Source: Kangiella sp. TOML190 (GTDB taxonomy: Bacteria > Pseudomonadota > Gammaproteobacteria > Enterobacterales > Kangiellaceae). From it: a stretch of DNA of 64,000 nucleotides. A model generated the notes under the pieces. That model had not been told where the DNA came from. It ran no database searches and was given only the letters and a program-made list of their open reading frames with translations. Below are positions 52,139-63,021 of this stretch, piece after piece. Made by a program: the position numbers and the translations under genes. Where the stretch lies: assembly GCF_023706045.1 (NCBI RefSeq), contig NZ_BQYL01000001.1:1302001-1366000 (forward strand), read 5' to 3'. Numbering within the stretch: the first letter of the stretch is position 1; each line of letters begins with the position of its first letter.

Positions 52139-54739
52139 CTAAACTTTCTTGAGCTCCAATGCCACTTTAATCAAATCTTTAACGTATTGATTATGTGCCT
52201 TGGTAGCGTCTGATTGCCAGAAGGCAACGTTTGTGTCCGAGTCAATATTTTTCAATTGCTGGCGAGCTTGGGCAACGCTTTGGTTGCTGTAGCCAGCTTT
52301 GCCATTAGTTTGAACAATTCGCGCAAGCCCTTTGATATATTCAATCTGTAAGTTCTGGCGCATTGAATTAACATCACCAGAATCACCTTTAAATACCGCT
52401 TGGGTGAGATCGTTCATGACTTCCGATAAGGGGTATTGGTTACCATAAATGGCCGAATCGACAATACGCTTTTGTACTACAGGATGTAGCAGTTGTACCA
52501 GCACGCTACGCTGGGTATTAAGTACCATATCGTGCAATTTCGGGTCTTCGGTAAAACCATAATGGTTAAAGCCGCGGCGTTGCAGTTGCAATTTGCTTAC
52601 TAGATCTTGGTTAAAGTCGAAAGCATCTTCGGCGAAAATGTATTTGGCCAAAGCATCCATCGCTTGCTTTTGCTTGGCTTTTTCAACAGGGCGTAATGGT
52701 TCGGTCGCACCTTGTTGACCAGCAAAACCACGATCAATATAAACACCACCAATGTAGCGCGAAATAGTGCGGGCATGGCCGCCGTATTGACGAGCTAAAG
52801 CGCTAAAACCATTTAATAAGCCTTGATAAGAGTCGCCTTCTTTAACCAGCTTACCAATTAACTCACCTTCTACTTTGCGGATATAATCCATCTGGTTGGT
52901 GGCAAAGCCAATCGCATCGGAGCTCATGTCACCAACATTAATTCGCGGATCGATAGCTTTACCTGGCGCACGCATATCATCGGCGTCGTTACCAAAAGCC
53001 AGCTCTGGCTCGGTTGAGCGCGCTAGTAAAGTTTCGAGACGCGCTTTTTCTGCATTGGCATCTTCCAGCGAAGGTTTATAACCAAACTCGATCGCCCACA
53101 GATCGTACGGACCAGGAGTTGTGGTGTAGTAGTTGCCTTGAGCTTTGCCATCAGTGCTAAAGTTAATCGCAGGATAGTCCATTACCGAACCAGTCAAGCC
53201 CATGCTTGCGGTTTTGGATTTATCCGACAAAGAAGCGATGTCGTGTAGCTGGCTGGACTTCATGTTGTGGTTCAAACCTAAGGTATGGCCGACTTCATGC
53301 AATATCAAAAAGTGAATAAAATCGTTTAAGAAATCAGAAACTTGCTCTGGATCAGAAGCCATCGCTTCCATCATCACCCGACCATCCATTGCATCTTGAT
53401 ACATGGCTTGATGCAGATCTTGCTTATACTCTAGGGACTGCTCCATTGCTTCTTGCATCGAAATAGCGGTGGTTGCCATTAATTCTTGGGCAAAAGCCAC
53501 GCGGTTAAAGACCGAGTATTCCAGCATAATATCAGCGCCTAACAACTGACCTGTACGCGGGTTAGCAAAGCTTGGCCCATAGCCGCCAAAAGGAGGGCGC
53601 GGCGATGAAGTCCAGCGCAGAACGTTGTAACGAATATCGCCTGCATCCCAGTCCGCATCATCTGGCTGGATTTTGACCTGTATGGCATTTTTAAAGCCGG
53701 CTTTTTCGAACGCCTTGTTCCATTCTAAAGTGGCATTTTTTACGGTCTCGCGAATGTGCTCTGGGGTAGTATTTTCAATCCACCATACGATCGGCTCTAC
53801 TGGTTCGGAAAGCTCAGCGGCGGGATCTTTTTTCACCAGGTGCCAACGGCGGATAACGTCACGATAAGGGGTGTGGTCGCCCACTGCCGTCATGTCATGA
53901 ACTTGGTTCATAAAATAGCCGACGCGCGGATCATCAAAGCGTGGTTGATAATCATTTTTGGGTACTTCAATTAAAGAATGGCGGACGCTGACTTCGATCG
54001 AACGCGGATCGGTCACGGCAAATAAGCCAGGAGTGACGGTGCGAGCTTGTGGCATGATCGGCGCTGGATTATCGTAAACGTACTCGACTTCAAAGTCGGT
54101 ATTTTCTGGATAATTATCAATCTCTACGTATTTGGTTTTGTTTTTGCTCAGTTTGCCTAAACCTAAACGCTGGCCAGGTTTTGTTCCCGGACGTGGCGAC
54201 GGCTTGATTTGCAGTAAAGACTCAGAAAGAAATAATTTGTCAGCGCTGATCAATACATCGCCCGTTTCTTTATCTTCGGCAATAATGGGCAAGCTGGTGA
54301 CCACAGGGCTGTTAATGTTGGCGTCTTTGGCTTTAGATACCGCATTATCTGGATCGAAATAAAAACTGGTGTTTTCGGCTTTAAACTCGATATTTTTATA
54401 GTGGCGATCAATGGAGTAAATTCGAGTGCCACGATAGGCTCCGCGGAACATCCCCACATCGACTAGACCGTCTCGAAGCTGCACAAAGTGCAAAAACTCT
54501 TTACCGAGCTGGTCTTTTTTTATCACCATGCTCAATTTGCCAGTTTTTGGATCTTGATATAAATCGAATAAACCATCAATTTTGGTTTGATCTTTTATGG
54601 CTTCAGCAATGGTTTTTGGCTTCTTCTGCTCTTTTTTGGATTTTGCTGGTGCAGCGGCTTCAGCGCTTGGTGTCGCCAAGGCAAAACTAGTCCCTAGCAA
54701 AGCAATCGCTAAGGCTTGGCTGATTTTATTAATTTTCAT
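52139..54739 (-). CDS. Exported zinc metalloprotease (DUF5117/DUF4953 type)
   Basis: An 866-aa protein with a signal peptide (about 1-28, ending AEA). The N-terminal part has the DUF5117-like FLHFVQLRDGLVDVGMFRG region, and the extended zincin motif HEVGHTLGLNHN is near residue 480. A large C-terminal helical domain follows. Such proteases act in the envelope or outside. It is a single gene ending near a strong terminator. Confidence 0.88.
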   Translation of the reverse strand: MKINKISQALAIALLGTSFALATPSAEAAAPAKSKKEQKKPKTIAEAIKDQTKIDGLFDLYQDPKTGKLSMVIKKDQLGKEFLHFVQLRDGLVDVGMFRGAYRGTRIYSIDRHYKNIEFKAENTSFYFDPDNAVSKAKDANINSPVVTSLPIIAEDKETGDVLISADKLFLSESLLQIKPSPRPGTKPGQRLGLGKLSKNKTKYVEIDNYPENTDFEVEYVYDNPAPIMPQARTVTPGLFAVTDPRSIEVSVRHSLIEVPKNDYQPRFDDPRVGYFMNQVHDMTAVGDHTPYRDVIRRWHLVKKDPAAELSEPVEPIVWWIENTTPEHIRETVKNATLEWNKAFEKAGFKNAIQVKIQPDDADWDAGDIRYNVLRWTSSPRPPFGGYGPSFANPRTGQLLGADIMLEYSVFNRVAFAQELMATTAISMQEAMEQSLEYKQDLHQAMYQDAMDGRVMMEAMASDPEQVSDFLNDFIHFLILHEVGHTLGLNHNMKSSQLHDIASLSDKSKTASMGLTGSVMDYPAINFSTDGKAQGNYYTTTPGPYDLWAIEFGYKPSLEDANAEKARLETLLARSTEPELAFGNDADDMRAPGKAIDPRINVGDMSSDAIGFATNQMDYIRKVEGELIGKLVKEGDSYQGLLNGFSALARQYGGHARTISRYIGGVYIDRGFAGQQGATEPLRPVEKAKQKQAMDALAKYIFAEDAFDFNQDLVSKLQLQRRGFNHYGFTEDPKLHDMVLNTQRSVLVQLLHPVVQKRIVDSAIYGNQYPLSEVMNDLTQAVFKGDSGDVNSMRQNLQIEYIKGLARIVQTNGKAGYSNQSVAQARQQLKNIDSDTNVAFWQSDATKAHNQYVKDLIKVALELKKV

Positions 54740-54931
54740 GGAAATCCCCGTTAAATCGTTAGCTTGAAGTGGTTAATTAAAATTCAACTTATCTTTGTAC
54801 CAACTTAAAGCCCGAGGCTCAATTGGAATTTGTAACCAGATATAAATGATGGGGTGCCGGGGTGGAATGAGCTATGACACTATCTTAACGATAGTCAGAC
54901 TAAGCCCAAAGCTCTCAACGCCTAAAAAATA

Positions 54932-54963
54932 CCCTAAGATAGTTTTCTATGAGTATCTTAGGG
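54932..54963 (-). terminator. Terminator of uvrA
   Basis: A perfect 10-bp stem (CCCTAAGATA/TATCTTAGGG) lies nine bases after the uvrA stop. On the minus strand it is followed by TATTTTTTAG. Confidence 0.8.
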
Positions 54964-54971
54964 CTTGCAGG

Positions 54972-57797
54972 CTAATTCAGCATCGGTTTTAGGTATTTAC
55001 CAGTAAAAGAGCCTTTTGTTTTGGCAACTTTTTCAGGGGTACCAGTGGCAATAATCTGGCCGCCTTTGCTACCACCTTCAGGGCCTAGATCTACAATCCA
55101 GTCTGCGGTTTTAATCACATCCAAATTATGCTCAATCACGATCAAGGTATTGCCGTGATCGCGCAGACGATGCAGCACTTGCAGCAGCTGATTAACGTCA
55201 TGGAAATGTAAGCCAGTGGTCGGTTCATCGAGGATATACAAAGTCTTACCCGTATCGCGCTTAGAAAGCTCTCTTGATAATTTAACCCTTTGCGCTTCGC
55301 CGCCCGATAAGGTGGTGGCGGATTGCCCAAGCTTGATATAAGACAAGCCTACATCAATCAGGGTTTGTAATTTTCGTGCAATCACGGGAATCGCATCAAA
55401 ATATTCGCGCGCATCCTCGACTGTTAATTCCAAAACTTCATGAATGTTTTTGCCTTTGTAGGTAATTTCCAGTGTTTCTCGATTATAGCGCTTACCTTTA
55501 CAAACATCGCAAGCTACATACACATCCGGTAAAAAGTGCATCTCAACCTTAATCACGCCATCGCCTTGACAGGCTTCACAGCGACCGCCTTTGACATTAA
55601 AACTAAAACGACCTGGCTTATAGCCGCGGGTTCGTGATTCTTGCGTACCTGCGAATAACTCCCTGATCGGCGTAAAAATACCGGTATAGGTCGCTGGATT
55701 AGAGCGTGGCGTTCGGCCAATGGGGCTTTGATCGATATCAACGACTTTATCGATATGTTCTAGACCTGAGATCGATTCGTATGGTTTAGCTTGCAGGCTT
55801 GAGCGGTTAATTTCCTTCGCCACAATCGGGTAAAGGGTATCGTTAATTAGGGTCGATTTACCCGAGCCTGAAACGCCCGTCACGCAAGTCATTAAACCAA
55901 CCGGAATTTCTAAATTAACACTATTGAGATTATTACCTTGTGCGCCGGTTAACCGAATACTTTTCTTTTTATCAAGCGGCGTCCTCTTTGCAGGCACCGA
56001 GATTTCTTTGGCACCAGTTAAATACTGGGCAGTTAGAGAGTTTTTATTTTTCTTAATTTGTGTCAAGGAGCCTTTACCGACGATTTCACCGCCATGCACC
56101 CCAGCACCAGGGCCAATATCCACAATATAGTCCGCAGCGCGAATGGCATCTTCATCATGCTCTACTACGATTACCGTATTGCCTAAATCACGCAAATGAT
56201 TGAGGGTTTTTAGTAGGCGATCATTGTCTCTTTGATGCAGGCCAATTGAGGGCTCATCGAGAATATACATAACGCCGACTAGACCTGCACCAATCTGACT
56301 GGCAAGGCGAATACGTTGGGCTTCGCCGCCCGACAAGGTATCAGCGCTACGCTCCATAGTCAGATAATCCAAGCCCACATTGACCAAGAAACTCAAACGA
56401 TCGCCAATTTCTTTTAACACTTTAGCTGCAATCTCGCCGCGCTTGCCTGGTAAATCGAGTTTTGCAAAATAGTTATAAGCCTCTTCAATCGACCAGCGGG
56501 TCACTTGATGAATGGCGGTGTTCTCGATCAAAACGTTGCGCGAGTCTTGGTTAAGACGAGTGCCATCACAATCGCCGCAAGACTGGGTGGTCATATACTT
56601 GATCAAGTCATCGCGTACCGCGCCCGATTCGGTTTCACGAAAACGGCGCTGCATATTGGGAATAATTCCCTCGAAAGTGTGAGTTCGGCGATAAACCGCG
56701 TCCTTGTCGTTGTTGTATTCGAATTCAATTTCGGTGCGCCCGCTGCCAAATAAAATCACCTTTTGGATCTTTTTAGACAAACTTGACCAAGGCGCTTCAA
56801 TATCAAAATCATAATGTTTCGCCAATGATTTCAACATATGAAAATAGTATACATTTCGTCTATCCCAGCCGCGAATGGCGCCGCCCGCTAAAGACACTTC
56901 ATCATTGGTAATAATTTTTTCTGGATCGAAAAATTGATCTACCCCTAAGCCATCACATGTTTGGCAAGCTCCTGCTGGGTTGTTAAAAGAAAAAATTCTC
57001 GGCTCTAATTCTGGGATCGAATGGCCACAAGTAGGGCAGGCATATTTAGCCGAAAAGACCATTTCTTCAAAGTTAGGATCTTGATCCATGTGGGCCACGC
57101 GAGCGATACCCTCGGCCAGTTCCAGCGCGGTTTCAAAGGATTCCGCCAAGCGCTGTTGCAGACCGGGTTTAACTTTAAAGCGATCCACCACCACTTCGAT
57201 GGTGTGCTTTTTATAGAGATCCAGCTCCGGCGCTTCGGCCAGATCGCAGACCTTGCCATCGATTCGAGCGCGTACAAAGCCTTTGGCTTGTAACTCTTGA
57301 ATCAGTTGTACATGCTCACCCTTGCGGTTTTGTACCACGGGCGAGAGCAGCATCAACTTAGCGCCCTCTGGTTGCTCCAGCACCAAGTCCACCATTTGTG
57401 AAACGGTCTGCGCTTCTAACGGTAAATGGTGATCCGGACAGTGAGGTGTACCCGCGCGGGCAAACAACAAGCGCAGATAATCATAAATCTCGGTAATGGT
57501 GCCAACGGTTGAGCGCGGATTGTGCGAGGTGGATTTCTGCTCAATGGAAATCGCAGGTGATAGGCCTTCGATATGATCCACATCCGGTTTTTCCATCAAG
57601 GATAAAAATTGACGAGCATAAGCCGATAGCGACTCTACATAGCGGCGTTGACCTTCGGCATACAAGGTATCAAAAGCCAGCGATGACTTACCTGAGCCTG
57701 ACAAGCCAGTGATTACAATCAACTTATCGCGAGGTAAGGTTAGATTGACATTCTTGAGGTTATGAGTTTTTGCGCCGCGTATTTCGATGGTATCCAT
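54972..57797 (-). CDS. uvrA: Excinuclease ABC subunit UvrA
   Basis: A 941-aa ABC ATPase with Walker [13 protein letters not shown] and [13 protein letters not shown], signatures [12 protein letters not shown] and [12 protein letters not shown], and zinc-finger cysteines in CPTCGH...CQTCDG and CEACQGDG...CDVCKG. It scans DNA for bulky lesions in nucleotide excision repair. It is divergent from ssb. No canonical LexA box (CTGT-N8-ACAG) was found in the intergenic region. Confidence 0.98.
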   Translation of the reverse strand: MDTIEIRGAKTHNLKNVNLTLPRDKLIVITGLSGSGKSSLAFDTLYAEGQRRYVESLSAYARQFLSLMEKPDVDHIEGLSPAISIEQKSTSHNPRSTVGTITEIYDYLRLLFARAGTPHCPDHHLPLEAQTVSQMVDLVLEQPEGAKLMLLSPVVQNRKGEHVQLIQELQAKGFVRARIDGKVCDLAEAPELDLYKKHTIEVVVDRFKVKPGLQQRLAESFETALELAEGIARVAHMDQDPNFEEMVFSAKYACPTCGHSIPELEPRIFSFNNPAGACQTCDGLGVDQFFDPEKIITNDEVSLAGGAIRGWDRRNVYYFHMLKSLAKHYDFDIEAPWSSLSKKIQKVILFGSGRTEIEFEYNNDKDAVYRRTHTFEGIIPNMQRRFRETESGAVRDDLIKYMTTQSCGDCDGTRLNQDSRNVLIENTAIHQVTRWSIEEAYNYFAKLDLPGKRGEIAAKVLKEIGDRLSFLVNVGLDYLTMERSADTLSGGEAQRIRLASQIGAGLVGVMYILDEPSIGLHQRDNDRLLKTLNHLRDLGNTVIVVEHDEDAIRAADYIVDIGPGAGVHGGEIVGKGSLTQIKKNKNSLTAQYLTGAKEISVPAKRTPLDKKKSIRLTGAQGNNLNSVNLEIPVGLMTCVTGVSGSGKSTLINDTLYPIVAKEINRSSLQAKPYESISGLEHIDKVVDIDQSPIGRTPRSNPATYTGIFTPIRELFAGTQESRTRGYKPGRFSFNVKGGRCEACQGDGVIKVEMHFLPDVYVACDVCKGKRYNRETLEITYKGKNIHEVLELTVEDAREYFDAIPVIARKLQTLIDVGLSYIKLGQSATTLSGGEAQRVKLSRELSKRDTGKTLYILDEPTTGLHFHDVNQLLQVLHRLRDHGNTLIVIEHNLDVIKTADWIVDLGPEGGSKGGQIIATGTPEKVAKTKGSFTGKYLKPMLN

Positions 57798-58193
57798 TAA
57801 AATTATGCCACTGTCTATTGTTTAAAATTGTCTAAAGTTGTCTCAATCCAGATAAAAAATCGCCTATTGCGACTTGTTTAGAATTAACCAAGAAGCGCAA
57901 AAACGAACCCGTAACTATAACTCTTTTTGTGTTCAGACTAAACGCCTATAACACTTTTTATTGATGAATTGGCTGACAAATAGATTAGAAATTGACCAAC
58001 AACTAACAAGCGCTTGGCGCAAGCTATTTCAGACCTGTTGGGCTAAGCTGGAGCTTGCTAATCAAGGCTACCTTTCGTAGTAAAAAGAAGCTAAGATAGT
58101 GCGATTGAAATTTTAGAAAAACGCCCAATCATAATTATAAAGTCGCTATATGCAATTATAAGTGATTGAAAGCAAAAAGAATTTGGAGGCAAT
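57798..58193. other. Divergent uvrA-ssb intergenic region
   Basis: This 396-bp gap must hold the promoters of both genes. It contains a CAAGCGCTTG palindrome (58008-58017) and an AATTATAA-rich stretch near 58130-58165 that may hold the ssb -10. No LexA-type operator and no gene were seen. Confidence 0.45.
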
Positions 58194-58661
58194 ATGGCCA
58201 GTCGTGGCATCAACAAAGTAATTTTAGTAGGTAACTTGGGCAAAGATCCGGAAGTGCGCTATACGCCAGACGGGCGTGCCATTGCCAATTTGACCTTGGC
58301 AACCTCGGAAACTTGGAAAGATAAGAATACGGGCCAGCAGCAGGAAAAAACCGAATGGCATCGGGTGGTGATTTTTGGCAAGTTGGCTGAAATTGCGGGC
58401 GAATACCTACGCAAAGGCTCACAAGTTTACCTAGAAGGTAAGTTGCAGACGCGTAAATGGCAAGATCAGTCTGGTGCTGATCGCTATACCACCGAAGTGG
58501 TACTTGATTTTAACGGCGTGATGCAAATGTTAGGTGGTCGTCAAGGCGGAGGTGAAGCGGCGTTTGGTGGACAAGGCGCAGCTCCACAGCAAAAACCACA
58601 ACAACAAGCTCCGGTAGCGCCGCCAGTTGATGACGACTTTGATGACGATATTCCATTCTAG
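58194..58661 (+). CDS. ssb: Single-stranded DNA-binding protein
   Basis: A 155-aa SSB with an OB fold ([35 protein letters not shown], described in part; about residues 7-40), a Gly/Gln-rich linker and the acidic C-terminal tip [10 protein letters not shown] that binds partner proteins. GGAGG precedes the start. Confidence 0.97.
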   Translation: MASRGINKVILVGNLGKDPEVRYTPDGRAIANLTLATSETWKDKNTGQQQEKTEWHRVVIFGKLAEIAGEYLRKGSQVYLEGKLQTRKWQDQSGADRYTTEVVLDFNGVMQMLGGRQGGGEAAFGGQGAAPQQKPQQQAPVAPPVDDDFDDDIPF

Positions 58662-58738
58662 TCGTTATTAGTCGGAATTTTTTGTCAATTAACGTATCAA
58701 ATTAACATTATTAAGACGAACTGTTATAAGGAAATCGA

Positions 58739-59452
58739 ATGAGTTATCAAGAAGTTGAACAACGCGAAGGTGCCGTTAGCCGAACAGGTTTAGGTGATCG
58801 CGCTAAATTTATTACTAAAACTTACAATCATTTATTGGCGGCTATCTTTTTGTTTGTGCTTGCCAGTGTTTGGTTATTCCAGTCGGGCACCTCGCTGAAA
58901 ATAGTCAGCTTTTTCGCCTCAATGGGCACTTTTGGTACCATTATGATGTTTGCCGCCTTTATTGGTATCGGCTGGTTTGCCACCAAGTTTGCCCATAGCG
59001 CTGAATCAAAAGCTGTCCAGTATTTAAATTTAGTCATTTTTACGGTGCTTTATGCGGTCTTTTTCTCGCCGATACTGTTTTTTGCTGCGACTAAAGCGCC
59101 GGATATGATCCAAAGTGCTGCTACCGTGACTTTAATTGGCGCGGCTGTTTTGACGGCGATTGTTTTTTACACTCGTAAAGACTTTTCATTCCTGCGCGGT
59201 ATTGTGATGTGGGGTTTTGGCCTAGCAGTAGTTGCTATTGTGGCTGGTATGGTCTTTGGCTTCCAACTAGGCACTTGGTTTAGCGTGGCTATGATTGGTA
59301 TTTCTGGTGCGGCTATTTTGTACGATACCTCAAATGTTTTGCATCATTACCCAGAAGATAAGTATGTGGGTGCGGCGATTCAGTTATTCGCCAGTATCGC
59401 CATGATGTTCTTGTATGTGTTGCGACTCTTTATGTCCTTCGGCGAAGAGTAG
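58739..59452 (+). CDS. Bax inhibitor-1 family protein (YccA-like)
   Basis: A 237-aa protein with about seven membrane segments and a cytosolic charged N-terminus. ISGAAILYDTSNVLHHYPEDKYV (about residues 195-217; read in parts) is the conserved family motif. It follows ssb in the same direction, with AAGGA at the start, and ends before a hairpin terminator. Confidence 0.93.
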   Translation: MSYQEVEQREGAVSRTGLGDRAKFITKTYNHLLAAIFLFVLASVWLFQSGTSLKIVSFFASMGTFGTIMMFAAFIGIGWFATKFAHSAESKAVQYLNLVIFTVLYAVFFSPILFFAATKAPDMIQSAATVTLIGAAVLTAIVFYTRKDFSFLRGIVMWGFGLAVVAIVAGMVFGFQLGTWFSVAMIGISGAAILYDTSNVLHHYPEDKYVGAAIQLFASIAMMFLYVLRLFMSFGEE

Positions 59453-59466
59453 TTATTAGAGCAAAG

Positions 59467-59494
59467 AAAAAACGGCCTTTGGGTCGTTTTTTTT
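59467..59494 (+). terminator. Terminator after the BI-1 gene
   Basis: An ACGGCC/GGTCGT stem with one wobble pair and TTTG loop, flanked by A and T runs (eight T). It lies 14 bp after the stop codon. Confidence 0.85.
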
Positions 59495-59509
59495 GGCTGA
59501 TAGTTTTAG

Positions 59510-60499
59510 TTAGTGACGAAGGCTATCAGGCGTTTGTCCGGTCCAGCTTTTAAAAGCACGAATAAAGGAGTTGCTGTCTTGATAACCCAACAAAAACGCT
59601 ATCTCGACAATCGAATAAGGTGTCTTGGTGAGATAGTGTTTTGCCAGCTTCTCTCGAAGCTGACTAAGCTCAGTTTTAAAGTTAGTATTTTCAGCTTTTA
59701 AGCGGCGCTGCAAGGTTCTTTCGGTCATGGCGAGACGCTGTGCAACTTCGCTCATGGAAGTTTCTCCCGATGAAATCATTTCCAACAAACAAGCGGAGAC
59801 ACGCTCGGAAAAACTTGAATTTTGCTCCAGCATCGAAACTTGTAAGGCTAACTCCTTTTCAAAAATAGCACTCATGGCTTTATTGGCGGTAAGAAAAGGT
59901 TTTGCTGCATCTTGAGCGCGAAATACCACCCTATTTGTGGGTCCTTGTGTTAATGGGATGCCAAAGAAATCTTGATAGGGGCTTTTATCACTAGGCAAGT
60001 GGTTAACCGTTATTTGGTACGGAATTATTGCTTCACGGGTACCTAATCGCGCCAGTTGTACAAAAAATAAAAGCTCGGTCATGATAAAAGAAGTGGGCAG
60101 CTTTCTATCAACGGCAATTCCTGCCAATTCGATGCTTGTATATTGTTCAGTCTGTTCTAATTCAAGCTCTAATGGCCCAATCAAAGGTTTGTAGGCAACT
60201 AGCCGTTTTAAAGCACGGTTGAGATCGCTACTACAAAAGCTGGCAAAAATCGGCGGGCTAAACACTTCCGGACTGACGCTGTTTACCAAGTTAATGGGGA
60301 AATGGAGCTCTTGATGCAATGTTTCCAGGCTTGACCAGAAGCGCAGATAGTCATTTACAGAAAGGGACATTGGTTGCTGCGAAAACAAATCCCATGGTAG
60401 CTGAGCATGACGAAGCAAATCTTGTGGTTCGATGCTAAGTGTTTGCAAAATCGCGGGCCAAGAAGCATCTATGGCAAAGGTCTGCTTGGTCATGTTCAT
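59510..60499 (-). CDS. AraC-family regulator (Arabinose_bd N-terminal type)
   Basis: A 329-aa protein with a C-terminal helix-turn-helix pair (MSEVAQRLAMTERTLQRRLK and IVEIAFLLGYQDSNSFIRAF, about residues 245-320) and an N-terminal ligand-sensing domain with LSVNDYLRFWSSLETL, as in the OruR/ArgR-like AraC group. It is 37 bp downstream of the aldehyde dehydrogenase gene on the same strand, so it may control it. Confidence 0.88.
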   Translation of the reverse strand: MNMTKQTFAIDASWPAILQTLSIEPQDLLRHAQLPWDLFSQQPMSLSVNDYLRFWSSLETLHQELHFPINLVNSVSPEVFSPPIFASFCSSDLNRALKRLVAYKPLIGPLELELEQTEQYTSIELAGIAVDRKLPTSFIMTELLFFVQLARLGTREAIIPYQITVNHLPSDKSPYQDFFGIPLTQGPTNRVVFRAQDAAKPFLTANKAMSAIFEKELALQVSMLEQNSSFSERVSACLLEMISSGETSMSEVAQRLAMTERTLQRRLKAENTNFKTELSQLREKLAKHYLTKTPYSIVEIAFLLGYQDSNSFIRAFKSWTGQTPDSLRH

Positions 60500-60536
60500 G
60501 TCGCTGCTCTCTGTAAACTATATCTATAAATTAGGA

Positions 60537-62141
60537 CTAAAAGTCTTTCTTTTTAAAGCTATCGACAATGGCGCCACCAACCATTTTGGTTAGGTTCATC
60601 CACGAAGGCTCCATCGCGTAACGGGCCATACCATTGGCCATATTGTCGAAGGCTTGTTGGCTAATACGCATCATATGACCAGGCGACATAAATTTGTCGT
60701 AAAGCACCGATTTTTCGATGTTTTTATAACCAAGTAAATTACCGAAGTTACCAGAGCCAGAGACCAATTCTTTGCCATGCTCGTTGCCGCCCCAAGTTAA
60801 ATAGGGACTTAAGAATACGAAAGGTGGAATGGTGTTGACTGCGATACCACCATATTGCAAATCATTGATTGCCATATCGAGCGAGGCTTGATGTGACTTT
60901 TGAGTTTTATCGTCAATGATCAGCATACAGCCTAAGGAGCCGTGCAGTTTTTCGTTACAAAACTCGGTAGCTTTTGGTAAAAACTCGCTGGCAGTAGCGG
61001 CGACATCTAAAGGCACTTCATCAATCACCTGACAAAATGCTTCGTTATGCACCGCATAACCATCTTCGTCCACATCGGTGATCAGCAAAAAGTCGGAAGT
61101 TTGATATTTGCCACTTTCGGGCTGTAACACTTCGGCATTTGGATAAGCGTCCTTAAAACCTTGCATGACTGCGTCAGAGCCAGGGTAGTAGGTACCTGCC
61201 GCTGGAGTATCTTCAACGATTGCTTTGCGTAACGCATCTAAAAATTGTTGACGTTGTGGCCACTGCTTTGAAGTGACTAGGGTTTGCGGACGACCACAAA
61301 CCGCGCCGCCATTCATTTTGGCAACGGTGGCAATTTGGATCGCTTGATGTTCGATTTCTTTATCGCTCCAAGGCTTATCGCCAGGCACTACAATACAAGG
61401 ATTATTACCACCACACTCGGAGACCAATGGCGTATCGGTCGCGCTCATAATGGCTTTAGCGGTTTGCGCGCCGCCAGTGAAATAAATCTGTGAAATACCC
61501 TCGAGTTTGGTTAATTCTTGGCCTTGATCCGCGTCGCAGAAGCTAATGGCACCATGCTCGATCAATGGCTGAAATACTTTGGCCCAAACCTGATCGGTCG
61601 CTTCGTTCAGGCTGTGCGGCTTATGAATCACGGTTTTGTTATCGTAGAACAGGGCTTTAACCATCTCCAAAGCCGAGCTGTAGTTGCCCGCGCCTAATAC
61701 TGCGATCACGCCTGCTTCTTTATCCATCGGCGATACTTGCGTTGGCTTGCCTTTAACTCGCAAATGACCTTTTTGCGTGCCGTATAAAACCTTATCTTTA
61801 GTTTCTTGTGGAAAGACTTCAATGTCATAAGTATTATCATCAATTTGAGTCACTTTTTTCGGCTGCAACATTTCGCCGCGTGCTAATGACTCGTATAGAT
61901 GGATACTGGCGGTTAAGTTGCCAGCAATCGGAACTGCGGTGCCAATTTTTGATTCGGGGTGTGAATAAAGTTTTTCGCCCATCAGTTCATTTTTCATTTT
62001 GCCATCGAGTACGGCTAAATCGTCGGCATAAATCTTTAAGTTGTCGCGAACTTGCTCTAACAAGCTCAAACGCTCTGGAATAGAGGTGTTAGCCCATTTT
62101 TGTGGGTCCAGTTGGTTAAAGGCTTCTTGCGCTTTCATCAT
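60537..62141 (-). CDS. Aldehyde dehydrogenase-family protein
   Basis: A 534-aa protein with ALDH features: GVIAVLGAGNYSS (about residues 144-156), an IYFTGGAQTAKAI cofactor loop, SECGGNNPCIV (Glu site) and GGAVCGRPQTLV with the likely catalytic Cys (about 287). It is longer than typical ALDH enzymes at its C-terminus and may belong to a long-chain or less studied subgroup. The AraC gene follows. Confidence 0.85.
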   Translation of the reverse strand: MMKAQEAFNQLDPQKWANTSIPERLSLLEQVRDNLKIYADDLAVLDGKMKNELMGEKLYSHPESKIGTAVPIAGNLTASIHLYESLARGEMLQPKKVTQIDDNTYDIEVFPQETKDKVLYGTQKGHLRVKGKPTQVSPMDKEAGVIAVLGAGNYSSALEMVKALFYDNKTVIHKPHSLNEATDQVWAKVFQPLIEHGAISFCDADQGQELTKLEGISQIYFTGGAQTAKAIMSATDTPLVSECGGNNPCIVVPGDKPWSDKEIEHQAIQIATVAKMNGGAVCGRPQTLVTSKQWPQRQQFLDALRKAIVEDTPAAGTYYPGSDAVMQGFKDAYPNAEVLQPESGKYQTSDFLLITDVDEDGYAVHNEAFCQVIDEVPLDVAATASEFLPKATEFCNEKLHGSLGCMLIIDDKTQKSHQASLDMAINDLQYGGIAVNTIPPFVFLSPYLTWGGNEHGKELVSGSGNFGNLLGYKNIEKSVLYDKFMSPGHMMRISQQAFDNMANGMARYAMEPSWMNLTKMVGGAIVDSFKKKDF

Positions 62142-62343
62142 GTGCTCCTTGAGGGATCAGTAAAGTTGATGTTTGTATAGTAGCCTATCTTAAGCGGCAG
62201 TTAACTAGCAAAGGGCGACATTTTTTAGCGAAATACGACAAAGTAAAGTTTAAAAACGACAAGCAGTGTTAAGTGATTGTTTTTATGGCGAAAAAAGATC
62301 AGCTTCTTTATACTAAATCTTAAAAATAAATGACCAAATTACA

Positions 62344-62982
62344 ATGACACTCCTGTTTATCGCGATTTTTCTGAGTGCTTTAGCGCATATATTGGCCGAT
62401 TATCATCAAAAATGGACTCTGACTTACCTATTTAAACCCTTGACCATGCTGTTGATTATGGCGCTTGTGCTACTCAAAGCCGATTTAGCGGTGGTTTATA
62501 ACCGGTGGATTTTGCTTGGGTTAGCTTTATCCTTGATCGGCGATATGTTTTTAATGTTGCGCCCGCAACGGTTTATTGCTGGCTTGGTGGCTTTTCTGTT
62601 GGCTCATATAGCTTATGTGATGGCTTTTTATAGCTCAGTTCAAGGTAATGATATTTCTTGGTTGGCGAGCTTGTTACTACCGTTTGGACTTATTTATTTA
62701 GGGATATTGTGGAAATACTTGAATAACTATCGGTGGCCAGTAGTGGGCTATTTTGTCGCCATTGCTTGCATGCTGTTTTTCGCCAGTGCGCTGTTGTTAA
62801 TCGAAATGTCCCACATGGCAAAGTTGGCGTTTTTTGGTGCTATGTTATTTGCTATTTCCGATGGCATTTTAGCTTGGAGAAAGTTTAAAAGGCCGCTTAA
62901 ATACGGCCAGTTTTATATTATGACTAGTTACTTTGCTGCCCAGACGTTGATTGCATTATCGGCAATACACTATTGGAGTTGA
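62344..62982 (+). CDS. YhhN-family membrane protein (lysoplasmalogenase-like)
   Basis: A 212-aa protein with about eight short membrane segments, and the conserved LALSLIGDMFLMLRPQRFIAGL and GAMLFAISDGILAW motifs of the YhhN/TMEM86 family, whose animal members cleave lysoplasmalogens. A single gene without obvious partners. Confidence 0.88.
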   Translation: MTLLFIAIFLSALAHILADYHQKWTLTYLFKPLTMLLIMALVLLKADLAVVYNRWILLGLALSLIGDMFLMLRPQRFIAGLVAFLLAHIAYVMAFYSSVQGNDISWLASLLLPFGLIYLGILWKYLNNYRWPVVGYFVAIACMLFFASALLLIEMSHMAKLAFFGAMLFAISDGILAWRKFKRPLKYGQFYIMTSYFAAQTLIALSAIHYWS

Positions 62983-63021
62983 TTTTTTTAGGGCAAGAAG
63001 CAATAGCTCAAGAAGCAACGA

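Noticed and set aside
57798-58193. SOS operator between uvrA and ssb
   Set aside because: Both genes are SOS-controlled in E. coli, but no CTGT-N8-ACAG match was found here.
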